Made by a program: the position numbers and the translations under genes
Source: Hymenobacter negativus
GTDB lineage: Bacteria > Bacteroidota > Bacteroidia > Cytophagales > Hymenobacteraceae
DNA: 64,000 bases
Assembly: GCF_017571495.1 (NCBI RefSeq)
Contig: NZ_JAGETZ010000003.1
Coordinates: 434,001-498,000, forward strand
Direction of reading: 5' to 3'
In this document: positions 9,032 to 16,423 of the stretch, piece by piece
How the letters are laid out: every line of letters starts with the position of its first letter
How positions within the stretch are numbered: the stretch's first letter is position 1
Notes under the pieces: model-generated
Database searches by the model: none
What the model was told of the DNA's origin: nothing
The model's input: the letters and a program-made list of their open reading frames with translations, nothing else

Positions 9032-9598
9032 CTAGCTCTTCACCAGCACTTGGCCCGCGGGCCGCAGGGCTTTCGTGATGCGGTCCATCTGCTGCTGATG
9101 ATGGAGCAAATGGTCGAGCAGAAAATCCATTACCTGGTAAATCGTAATCCGGCCCGAGCGGGGGTGCGGAAAAATGGCCCGGTTGAGCTGCCGGCTCGGA
9201 AACTCGTTGAGGATGCGCTCCATCTGGCGGCGCGTGGCCTGCCAGGTCAGGCGCTGCTCGGCCAGTGGCGGCACCTCGCCGGTATCGGTGAGGGTAGCCA
9301 CGCCGCGCGGAGCCCGGTATTTGAGGCCGGGAATGCGCAGCAGCAGACGGACAAACCGGGCCCGTAACCGTGTGAGCAGGCCTACTTTGGGCAGCAGCTC
9401 CTCCGATTGCATCTTCTTCTGGATGTATTGAACGATGTTGCTCTCGATAAAAAGCAAGTGGTGAACCACCTGATTGGCCGACCACTTGCCCGGCACTGGT
9501 GCCTTGGCACTATCGGGTTCCAGGGCTTCGGCCGATGCCAGCAGGCGTTCGGTGGCATGCTCCAGTTGTTCGAGCTTGAGGTGAAGGCGGTGGTTCAT
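9032..9598 (-). CDS. DinB-family (YfiT/DinB-like) putative metalloenzyme
   Basis: 188 residues starting at ATG 9598 (MNHRLHLKLEQLE). A four-helix-bundle pattern carries histidines at the positions expected for the DinB metal site: KWSANQVVHHLLFIESN in the second helix and MDFLLDHLLHHQQQM near the end. Members include bacillithiol/mycothiol S-transferases and hydrolases, but no specific activity can be assigned. Divergent from the downstream membrane protein gene. Confidence 0.78.
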   Translation of the reverse strand: MNHRLHLKLEQLEHATERLLASAEALEPDSAKAPVPGKWSANQVVHHLLFIESNIVQYIQKKMQSEELLPKVGLLTRLRARFVRLLLRIPGLKYRAPRGVATLTDTGEVPPLAEQRLTWQATRRQMERILNEFPSRQLNRAIFPHPRSGRITIYQVMDFLLDHLLHHQQQMDRITKALRPAGQVLVKS

Positions 9599-9740
9599 GG
9601 TGGGTGGGAGTGATGAAAGACGAGCTTGTACGAAACAGGGCGTAAAAGGTACAGCAATTCCACCGCTCGTCTGAATAGGCGAGCCATGGTGGTAGCATTG
9701 AGCTGCTGCTTCCCGCTGGCAGTTCCTAGCTTTGCCAGGC

Positions 9741-11141
9741 ATGGCCCTCGTTTCTGATATTCTGCGAACTCCGTGGCCGGTCCGCTGGCGGCTGGCACTG
9801 GTGCTGGCACTCTACGCCGGTTACCTGCCGCTGAGTGGCTACGGGCCGGGCGATGTCCGGTTCGATGCAGCGCAATATTGGGAGCTGTCGCTCAAATTCA
9901 CGCAGCACGGCCCATTTTCGCTATTGGCATTCGATGAGCCGGTGCGCGGCTACCTGGGGCCGCTGCTGCTGATGCCGGCGCGCCTGTTGTGTCATTTTAT
10001 GGGCTGCTCCATGCTGCGCGGGGCGCAGGTGCTGGGAATGGGGTGGGCTGCACTGCTGTTCGGGCTGGCCATTCCACAGCTCTGGGCTCAAGCTACGGGC
10101 CGGGGGTTGAGTGGGGGGCGCTGGCTGGTGCTGGTGCTGCTCGGCTTTGTTTTTTGGCGCGACTACTTCAACTTTCCATTAAGCGACATGCCAGCTCTGA
10201 CGCTGCTGTTGCTGGGGCTGGTGGCGGCTGGCCAGCCAGGCTGGCGCTGGGTTGGCGTAGCGGGCCTGCTACTGGGCGCGGCTATCAATATGCGCCCCAT
10301 CTACCTGGCCAGTGCCCCGGGCTGGCTGTGGCTGCTGGCTGCTGCAGAAAACAGGCAAATCTGGGCCCGGCGCGGCATGGCGCTGATTGCCGGCATGGCG
10401 CTGGTGCTACTGCCCCAGCTGCTCATCAACCTCCGGCATTTCCAACAGCCTACACCGTTGGTACTGGCCCGGCTGCCCGGCGCTACGCCGCTCTACCTCA
10501 GGCAACTCGGCTGGGGCACTGCCTTTCAGCGCTACGAAACCAGCCTGATAGCCGAAATTCCCCGCTCACTGGTGTATGCGGATTCAACTGGACAGCAAAC
10601 CATGACCCGGGAAGTAGGGCCGCGTTTCAATAGCTATGGGCAATACCTGAGCTTTGCCCTGCGCCATCCGTTGCAAACGACCAGTCGCTACTTACACCAC
10701 TTGTTTAATGGATTGGATATTTGGTTTCCAACGCCTTATCCCACACAGCTGCACCCGCCAGGCCAAACGATGCTGCGCCTGCTGAACTACCTGCTGCTAG
10801 GTATCGGGGCCATAACACTACTGACCAGTATTCGGAAGCAACGGCCAGCCTACTCAACTCCAGCGCACTCGGTTGTCCCCGTTCTCCTGGCTCTGCTATT
10901 GCCCTGCCTATTGGTACTCCCCGTCCTGATGGAATGCCGCTTCCTCTTGCCGCTGCACCTCTTGCTGCTCACCGTCGTAGCTGGCCGTTGGCAGCCCCTG
11001 GCTGGCTGGCGCCGTCTCGGAATACCAGGGCGCCAAGCAGCAGCAGTGGCGCTCGGAGTATGTTGGCTTTGGGGCTGCTGGCAGCTTTCAGAAGCTACGG
11101 CTAGTCAGCGGCGGCCGCCAAGTGAGGCACCACAAGAGTAA
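9741..11141 (+). CDS. Polytopic membrane protein, glycosyltransferase-39/mannosyltransferase-like
   Basis: About 466 residues with roughly ten hydrophobic helices. Between the first helices sits an acidic loop, GYGPGDVRFDAAQYWELS, resembling the first periplasmic loop of GT-C enzymes, whose Asp is catalytic. It likely transfers a lipid-linked sugar outside the inner membrane, but no clear family motif beyond topology is visible. Start ATG 9741 (MALVSDIL) is preferred to TTG 9732. Convergent with the pyruvate dehydrogenase gene, with a strong hairpin between them. Confidence 0.65.
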   Translation: MALVSDILRTPWPVRWRLALVLALYAGYLPLSGYGPGDVRFDAAQYWELSLKFTQHGPFSLLAFDEPVRGYLGPLLLMPARLLCHFMGCSMLRGAQVLGMGWAALLFGLAIPQLWAQATGRGLSGGRWLVLVLLGFVFWRDYFNFPLSDMPALTLLLLGLVAAGQPGWRWVGVAGLLLGAAINMRPIYLASAPGWLWLLAAAENRQIWARRGMALIAGMALVLLPQLLINLRHFQQPTPLVLARLPGATPLYLRQLGWGTAFQRYETSLIAEIPRSLVYADSTGQQTMTREVGPRFNSYGQYLSFALRHPLQTTSRYLHHLFNGLDIWFPTPYPTQLHPPGQTMLRLLNYLLLGIGAITLLTSIRKQRPAYSTPAHSVVPVLLALLLPCLLVLPVLMECRFLLPLHLLLLTVVAGRWQPLAGWRRLGIPGRQAAAVALGVCWLWGCWQLSEATASQRRPPSEAPQE

Positions 11142-11196
11142 GAGGTTTGGGAAAGCATAGGCATGCCGCGCGTAACGAAACAGGACAGGTAAAAAG

Positions 11197-11234
11197 CAAA
11201 ACGTCCCGCTGGTTGCTACCAGCGGGACGTTTTG
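11197..11234. terminator. Bidirectional hairpin terminator
   Basis: Perfect 16-base inverted repeat (11197-11212 / 11219-11234) with a 6-base loop. It is flanked by A-rich sequence on the left and T-rich sequence on the right, placed exactly between two convergent genes. Confidence 0.85.
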
Positions 11235-11251
11235 TGTAAAATGCGAAGCGT

Positions 11252-12235
11252 TTACGCTTTGGCGTAGGTTACTTCTTTCACGGCTTTCACCACGCGGGCC
11301 ACGTTGGGCAGCGAGGCTTCAATGAGCGTGGGGGCATAAGGCAGGGGCACGTCGGCGCAGGTGATGCGGATGACGGGAGCATCAAGATGGTCGAAGGCAC
11401 GACGCTGCACGATATAGGCCAGCTCGCCCGAGATGCTGGCCAAGGGCCAGGCTTCTTCGATAACCACCATGCGGTTGGTTTTCTTCACTGACTCAATCAG
11501 CGTGTCGTAATCAATCGGGCGCACCGAGCGCAGGTCAATTACTTCGGCTTCGATGCCTTCTTTGGCCAGCTCGTCAGCAGCCGCGTAAGCCACCTTCATC
11601 ATTTTGCCGAAGCTTACCAGCGTCACGTGCTTGCCTTGGCGCACCACGTTGGCTTTGCCAATTTCGAGGATGTATTCTTCTTCGGGCACTTCGCCTTTGT
11701 CACCGTACATCAGCTCCGACTCCATAAAGATTACGGGGTCTGGGTCGCGGATGGCGGCTTTCAACAGGCCTTTGGCGTCATAAGGATTTGAGGGAACCAC
11801 TACTTTCAGGCCGGGCGTGTTGGCGTACCAGTTCTCGAAGTTCTGCGAGTGCTGTGACGACAGCATGCCGGCGTTGCCCGTGGGACCACGGAATACGATG
11901 GGGCAGGAGTACTGGCCTCCCGACATCGAATACAGCTTAGCGGCTGAGTTAATCACCTGGTCGATAGCAACCAGCGAGAAGTTGAAGGTCATGAATTCAA
12001 TGACCGGGATGAGGCCGTTGGCCGCTGCACCTACGCCAATACCGGCAAAACCCAGCTCGGCAATCGGGGTGTCAATTACGCGCTCCGGGCCGAACTCATC
12101 GAGCATGCCCTGGCTCACTTTGTAGGCGCCGTTGTACTCGGCCACTTCTTCGCCCATCAGGAACACCCGCGGGTCGCGGCGCATTTCCTCGGACAAGGCC
12201 TCGCGCAAGGCCTCACGGAATTGAATTTGACGCAT
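11252..12235 (-). CDS. pdhB: Pyruvate dehydrogenase E1 component, beta subunit
   Basis: 327 residues. Start ATG 12235 gives MRQIQFREALREALSEEM. Hallmarks of the thiamine-dependent 2-oxoacid dehydrogenase beta chain are visible: FLMGEEVAEYNGAYKVSQGM, DTPIAELGFAGIGVGAAANG, EFMTFNFSLVAIDQ, HSQNFENWYANTPGLKVVVPS and VIEEAWPLASISGE. With the alpha subunit, E2 and E3 (not in the window) it converts pyruvate to acetyl-CoA. A branched-chain E1 beta is an alternative, but the sequence pattern fits bacteroidotal PdhB. Confidence 0.93.
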   Translation of the reverse strand: MRQIQFREALREALSEEMRRDPRVFLMGEEVAEYNGAYKVSQGMLDEFGPERVIDTPIAELGFAGIGVGAAANGLIPVIEFMTFNFSLVAIDQVINSAAKLYSMSGGQYSCPIVFRGPTGNAGMLSSQHSQNFENWYANTPGLKVVVPSNPYDAKGLLKAAIRDPDPVIFMESELMYGDKGEVPEEEYILEIGKANVVRQGKHVTLVSFGKMMKVAYAAADELAKEGIEAEVIDLRSVRPIDYDTLIESVKKTNRMVVIEEAWPLASISGELAYIVQRRAFDHLDAPVIRITCADVPLPYAPTLIEASLPNVARVVKAVKEVTYAKA

Positions 12236-12332
12236 GATTTTCGTTAGGTAAAAACCGGTTTTCAGCCGTTTGGCAAAGCTACGACAGGGCCGGGCGTTGG
12301 GCAAATAATAGGGCAGGAGGGATTTTGGGCAG

Positions 12333-12409
12333 AAGAGCGTTTGGGGGCAGAAGGGTAAGAGGATGCTAAATGCTCCACATCCTCTTACCCTTCTGCCCCA
12401 AACGCTCTT
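12333..12409. repeat. Near-perfect 32/33-base inverted repeat (long hairpin)
   Basis: Left arm 12333-12365 and right arm 12378-12409 are reverse complements apart from one extra G, with a 12-base loop. The right arm starts three bases beyond the stop of the TPR lipoprotein gene (minus strand), so it could terminate that transcript and protect its 3' end, though no T run follows. Confidence 0.85.
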
Positions 12410-12411
12410 GC

Positions 12412-14220
12412 TTACTTAAGCGCTTCTCTAAATACTTTGCCTTGGGCATAGTCCTGAAACTCCAGGTCTTCCACGGCGCGCTGGGCATATCGGCGGTCGA
12501 GGGCCACAGCTTGCTTGAGGAAATTGCCCACCGCGCCCTCGTTGCTTTGGCGGGCAGCCACCACGGCCATGCCGTAAATGGGCGCGGCGGCAGTTGGCCG
12601 CAGTGCCTGGGCGGCGCGGTACTGCTCTAGGGCTAGGTCGTAGTGCTCACGGTTTACTTCTATCAGGGCGCGGTTCAGATAGTTCTGGTAGCTGGGACCG
12701 GCGTATTGCAGGCTGCGCAGGGCCTCATCGGCCTGGCCAACTTCGATTTCCAGCGCGGCGCGGTCGGAGAAAATTTTGCGGAGCAGCGGACGCGGGCCAC
12801 CCAGCTTGATGGCGTAGTCGTAGTTCTGGAGGGCTTCGAGACGGTCGCCGGCGCGGTGGTAAGCCGTGGCTGCGTGGTAGAAGAATTCGGCCGTGGGGTT
12901 GCGGTGGGCCGCCAGGGTGAAGTTGACCGCGGCCCGGCGGTAATAAGCCTGCTGAATTTTGAGCGAGGGCTCTTTCTCGGCGCGTTGCAGCAGCACTACG
13001 CCTAGGTTGTGAAAGGCTTCCCAGCTATTGGTATTGGCGGCGGCCACTTCATAGATGCGCTGTTTCTCGGCCAGCAGCGGCGTGAGCGTGGCCGAATAGC
13101 GCAACTCTTCGGGCGTAAGGGCATCGGATTCAATCTGCTTTTCCACAATTTTTTTCGAGAGCAGATACACTTCCGAATCGTAGCGCTTGGGAGCCGTGTA
13201 GGTCACGGCCACGGTGCCGAAGCGCAGCACCGGATAGATGTACTGCTCGATGTAGTCGAATGCGGAAAGCTGGTGCAGCGCCTTTTCCTTCTGCTCAAAA
13301 GTGCCCTTGGTGTCGTTGATAATGGTCACAACGGAATCAATCTGGTCGGCCTTCAGCGCGGAGGTCGTGACCTTTTGCAGGAAGGTGTCCCACTTGCGCA
13401 CGTAGGCAAGGGTGTCGTAGCGAATGTTCTCGTTCTTATTCAGATACGAGAAGGTTTTCACGCGCTGCTTGTAGTAATAAAGCAGCATGCGCACGCGTTT
13501 GCTGGCCAGCAGGCGATTGTGGGCATCGGCCGAGTCGGGCGAATGACCGGCGATGATGAGCACCTGCTTGGTTTGCTGATTGGCGTCGATAAGGTCTTCA
13601 AGAGCTGCTACATTGGTGCCGAGGTAGCCCCGGATAAACCATTTGTCCTCATCGAAGAAGAAGGGCAACACGCGGGTGCCGCTCATGTTGTTGCTGGCGT
13701 GCTCGGGCAGGAGCGTGAGCACGGTGTCTTCGCGGGTGACGAGGCGGGCCGGGTCGGCGATGCCACGAGCCACGCGCAGGTCATCAGCGGAGCGTAGAAC
13801 TTTGCCGTTTTGCTTCAGTTCGCGCACTTGGCCGTGGGCCAGCAGTTCGCCGGGGTTGCGGCTGGGCGTGTTGGGGATGGTGAACTTTTGGGTGGCCAGC
13901 AACTGGCCTTTGTGCTCGTCGTCGTACACAAAATTGCCCGTTGTGAAGGTGATGCGGCCCAAGGTGTCTTCGCGCAGGCCGTGCTCGTAGCGGTAGCGCA
14001 GCAGCAGTTCGTAAGCCACGCCTTTGTGCAGGTGGACCGCAGGAACACGGGCCACTACCTCAAAAGGTACGGCTTCGCCCGAGGCGGTGAGCGGTGTGGG
14101 GCGTGCCACCACCGTGCGGCCCTCTTCGGCCTGCTTTAGCACCCGCGGCAAAGCGCAGGACGAGACTAACAAGGTGGTGGCCAGTAGCCAGAAGGCCAGG
14201 GGCCGCAAAAAAATAATCAT
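12412..14220 (-). CDS. TPR-containing outer-membrane lipoprotein with OmpA-like segment
   Basis: 602 residues from ATG 14220. A lipoprotein signal ends LLVSSC (Cys22). The region around VLIIAGHSPDSADAHNRLLASKRVR resembles the peptidoglycan-contact stretch of OmpA-like domains (a 'GH-S-D ... N-L-S-R' pattern). The C-terminal third is a series of tetratricopeptide repeats (NLGVVLLQRAEKEP, AATAYHRAGDRLEALQNYDYAI, NREHYDLALEQYRAAQALRP). It may be an envelope scaffold; no specific role is known. The upstream 19 in-frame codons are rejected because the lipobox fits the 14220 start. Confidence 0.75.
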   Translation of the reverse strand: MIIFLRPLAFWLLATTLLVSSCALPRVLKQAEEGRTVVARPTPLTASGEAVPFEVVARVPAVHLHKGVAYELLLRYRYEHGLREDTLGRITFTTGNFVYDDEHKGQLLATQKFTIPNTPSRNPGELLAHGQVRELKQNGKVLRSADDLRVARGIADPARLVTREDTVLTLLPEHASNNMSGTRVLPFFFDEDKWFIRGYLGTNVAALEDLIDANQQTKQVLIIAGHSPDSADAHNRLLASKRVRMLLYYYKQRVKTFSYLNKNENIRYDTLAYVRKWDTFLQKVTTSALKADQIDSVVTIINDTKGTFEQKEKALHQLSAFDYIEQYIYPVLRFGTVAVTYTAPKRYDSEVYLLSKKIVEKQIESDALTPEELRYSATLTPLLAEKQRIYEVAAANTNSWEAFHNLGVVLLQRAEKEPSLKIQQAYYRRAAVNFTLAAHRNPTAEFFYHAATAYHRAGDRLEALQNYDYAIKLGGPRPLLRKIFSDRAALEIEVGQADEALRSLQYAGPSYQNYLNRALIEVNREHYDLALEQYRAAQALRPTAAAPIYGMAVVAARQSNEGAVGNFLKQAVALDRRYAQRAVEDLEFQDYAQGKVFREALK

Positions 14221-14383
14221 CAAATAGCGTCGCGCAGGAAAACAAAATCCAGCCTTATAAACGTAAAAGCCATTCAAATAGCCGGGACTGGACCGGCGAA
14301 ATTACGCCGCTGCGCTTGCCATCGCCTCCCAAAAGCGTTATCTTAGCCCAGAGAAACTGTTTTCCCGTTAGCCGCTACCGCCC

Positions 14384-14602
14384 ATGAAACGCTTTACCGA
14401 CTATCTAGAAACGCAGTCTTTTGGCCTTTGCTCGGCCCTGGCGCAGAAGTGGGGTTTCAGCACGCGTAGCGTTCGGCTCTCGTTTGTATATGCGTCGTTT
14501 TTCACGTTTGGCTCACCCATCGTGCTGTACTTCGCCGGTGCTTTCTGGATGAATGTGCGGCGTGCCATGCGCCAACAGCGCAGCACGGTTTGGGATTTGT
14601 AG
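14384..14602 (+). CDS. PspC-domain small membrane protein
   Basis: 72 residues. The N-terminal FGLCSALAQKWGFSTRSVRLSFVYASFFTFGSP pattern (G-x-x-x-x-A, then D/S-x-R-x-V-R) and one or two hydrophobic helices match the PspC domain common in Bacteroidota. In enterobacteria PspC regulates the envelope-stress phage-shock response; here it stands alone without pspA/B. Confidence 0.78.
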   Translation: MKRFTDYLETQSFGLCSALAQKWGFSTRSVRLSFVYASFFTFGSPIVLYFAGAFWMNVRRAMRQQRSTVWDL

Positions 14603-14695
14603 CCGGTTTGCTTGTCATTGCGGGCGTAGTATGGTAGCAAGGCCTTTCTATTAAGGCATTTGCAGTTGTTTCTGTGAAAAAAATGATTTCAAAAG

Positions 14696-14727
14696 GAAGC
14701 CCCGGCACTAAGCAGTGCCGGGGCTTC
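14696..14727. terminator. Bidirectional hairpin terminator
   Basis: Perfect 13-base GC-rich inverted repeat (14696-14708 / 14715-14727) with a 6-base loop, between the convergent PspC and glycosyltransferase genes. Confidence 0.8.
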
Positions 14728-14804
14728 TTGCGTCTTAGTCTTATTTTGCCCTATTTGCTTTGGAAGGAAATCCACTGCATTCTGCTTACAGTAAGCAGAT
14801 GGCG

Positions 14805-15911
14805 TTATTTCAATTCTAACTCGCTGAATTTGCGCTTGCCCCGGGCAAAATAGGCCCAGACCAGACTGCCGTTGTATACGCCAGTCCGCTCGGCTGTGCG
14901 CAAATGTGGCCGGGCCGCCCTGCGCTGCTTGCGCCAATAGCCAAAGCTGCGATAGAAGCTGAAGTGGGCCCGTAGCACTGCCCAGAAATTTCCCAGCTCT
15001 CCCGCAACCAAAAACCGCAGGCCGGCGACACCATCCAGCACCAGGCGCTGGAACATGGGGCCGTATAGCTCGCTGGGCGCAGCATTTTTGTAGAGGAGAG
15101 CCAAGCCGTTGCGGAAGTTTAAATAGGTTTTGCGGGGGTTGGTTTTGGGCAGCGTGCCGCCGCCAACGTGCTGCACGGCGCTGCTGCCGTGGTACCATAC
15201 TTCATGGCCGGCGTTCTGGAGGCGCCAGCAGAAGTCGATTTCCTCCATATGGGCGAAAAAAGCCGGTTCCAGGCCATTAAGGGCTTGCCAGGCAGAGCGA
15301 CGCACCAGCAGGCAGGCACCGCTGGCCCAGGCCACGGGGCGGGCATCGTTGTATTGGCCCTGGTCTTTTTCGAGGGTATCGAACAGTCGGCCCCGGCAGA
15401 AGGGGTAGGCCAGCCGGTCGAGGTAGCCGCCACCGGCGCCAGCATGTTCAAAATAAGAAGGGTCGGCGTGGGCCAGTATCTTGGGCTGGACGGCGGCAAT
15501 GCGCGGGTTGATTTCGAGCAGGTTGCGCAGGGGGCGGAGCCAGCCGAGCGTTACTTCCACGTCGGAGTTCAGAAGCACAAAAAACTCGCTGTCGACCTGG
15601 GCCAGTGCCTGGTTGTAGCCTTCGCAGAACCCAAAGTTGCGGTCGAGCAGCAGTAGCTCGACCAAGGGAAAGTCGCGGGCCAGCAGCTCCACCGAGTCGT
15701 CAGTTGAGGCATTGTCGGCCACAATCACCCGGGCCCCGTCGGCGTGGGTCAGCACACCGGGTAGGAATTGGTGCAGGAATTTGGCCCCGTTCCAGTTCAG
15801 GATAACAATGGCCACATCGGCGCACACGCCTTGCGGCTTTAATGGCTTTGATGAGGAATGAGGAGTGGGAAATGAGGAATTCTCTTCATCTAATCCGTTG
15901 CTGGCTTTCAT
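14805..15911 (-). CDS. Glycosyltransferase family 2 (rhamnosyltransferase-like)
   Basis: 368 residues. VAIVILNWNGAKFL opens the GT-A fold, ADNASTDDSVELL and LLNSDVEVTLGWL supply the nucleotide-sugar and metal (DxD-like NSD) sites, and HMEEIDFCWRLQNAG is the acceptor-side ED motif typical of WbbL-type transferases. It likely builds surface polysaccharide. ATG 15911 is chosen because GGAGG lies nine bases upstream; an in-frame ATG at 15947 lacks this. The first ~35 residues are low complexity and derive from repeat DNA, so a GTG start just before VCADVAIVI is also possible. Confidence 0.87.
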   Translation of the reverse strand: MKASNGLDEENSSFPTPHSSSKPLKPQGVCADVAIVILNWNGAKFLHQFLPGVLTHADGARVIVADNASTDDSVELLARDFPLVELLLLDRNFGFCEGYNQALAQVDSEFFVLLNSDVEVTLGWLRPLRNLLEINPRIAAVQPKILAHADPSYFEHAGAGGGYLDRLAYPFCRGRLFDTLEKDQGQYNDARPVAWASGACLLVRRSAWQALNGLEPAFFAHMEEIDFCWRLQNAGHEVWYHGSSAVQHVGGGTLPKTNPRKTYLNFRNGLALLYKNAAPSELYGPMFQRLVLDGVAGLRFLVAGELGNFWAVLRAHFSFYRSFGYWRKQRRAARPHLRTAERTGVYNGSLVWAYFARGKRKFSELELK

Positions 15912-15957
15912 TCGTTTTGACCTCCGTTCTTCATGCTCATTCTTCATTCCTCATCAG
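15851..15957. repeat. ATGAGGAATG repeats in inverted arrangement spanning a gene start
   Basis: Three copies of (A)ATGAGGAAT(G) lie in direct orientation at 15851-15880 and an inverted copy (CATTCCTCAT, with one flanking mismatch) at 15946-15957, giving an imperfect hairpin around the 5' end of the glycosyltransferase gene. The repeat is translated as the protein's low-complexity N-terminus. Confidence 0.6.
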
Positions 15958-15966
15958 GCGTGGCGC

Positions 15967-16305
15967 CTAGGCCCCAAAGCCGCTCAAGTCGAGACCTGGC
16001 ACGTTGGGCATGAGGCCACTGGTTTTGCGCTGAAGCTCCTGGCGGGCCAGCTCGGCGGCTTCGTCGAGGGCTTTGTTTACAGCGGCTACTACGAGGTCGG
16101 CCAGCATGTCGCGGTCCTGCGGGGTGAGCAGGGTTTCGTCGATTTCGAGCTTAAGGAGCTTGCGGTGGCCGCTAGCGGTGGCACGGACTAGGCCACCCCC
16201 GGCCTCGCCGGTAGCGGTAATGTGTTGAATTTCCTGCTGGGCCTGCTGCATTTTGTCTTGCAGCTCTTTCACTTTGCCCATCATGCCGGTGATGTCGAAT
16301 GCCAT
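15967..16305 (-). CDS. YbaB/EbfC family nucleoid-associated protein
   Basis: 112 residues, the usual size. The start MAFDITGMMGKVKELQDKMQQAQQEIQ forms the long first helix. A beta sheet (ITATGEAGGGLVRATASGHRKLLKLEI) and a second long helix (DMLADLVVAAVNKALDEAAELARQEL) follow, the standard YbaB dimer fold. It binds DNA as a dimer; homologues often sit beside recR or dnaX, which are not seen here. Lies just upstream of, and codirectional with, the glycosyltransferase gene. Confidence 0.92.
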   Translation of the reverse strand: MAFDITGMMGKVKELQDKMQQAQQEIQHITATGEAGGGLVRATASGHRKLLKLEIDETLLTPQDRDMLADLVVAAVNKALDEAAELARQELQRKTSGLMPNVPGLDLSGFGA

Positions 16306-16423
16306 TTTATCTGATTAGTTATACAGTTATCGGTGAGCAGTGAACAAGCGAGCTGCCCAAAAGTGCGCCCTCGCGCCCGATGAGGACGCGAAAAGGAGCC
16401 TGACGGTTGGTTTTAGCCGCTAT

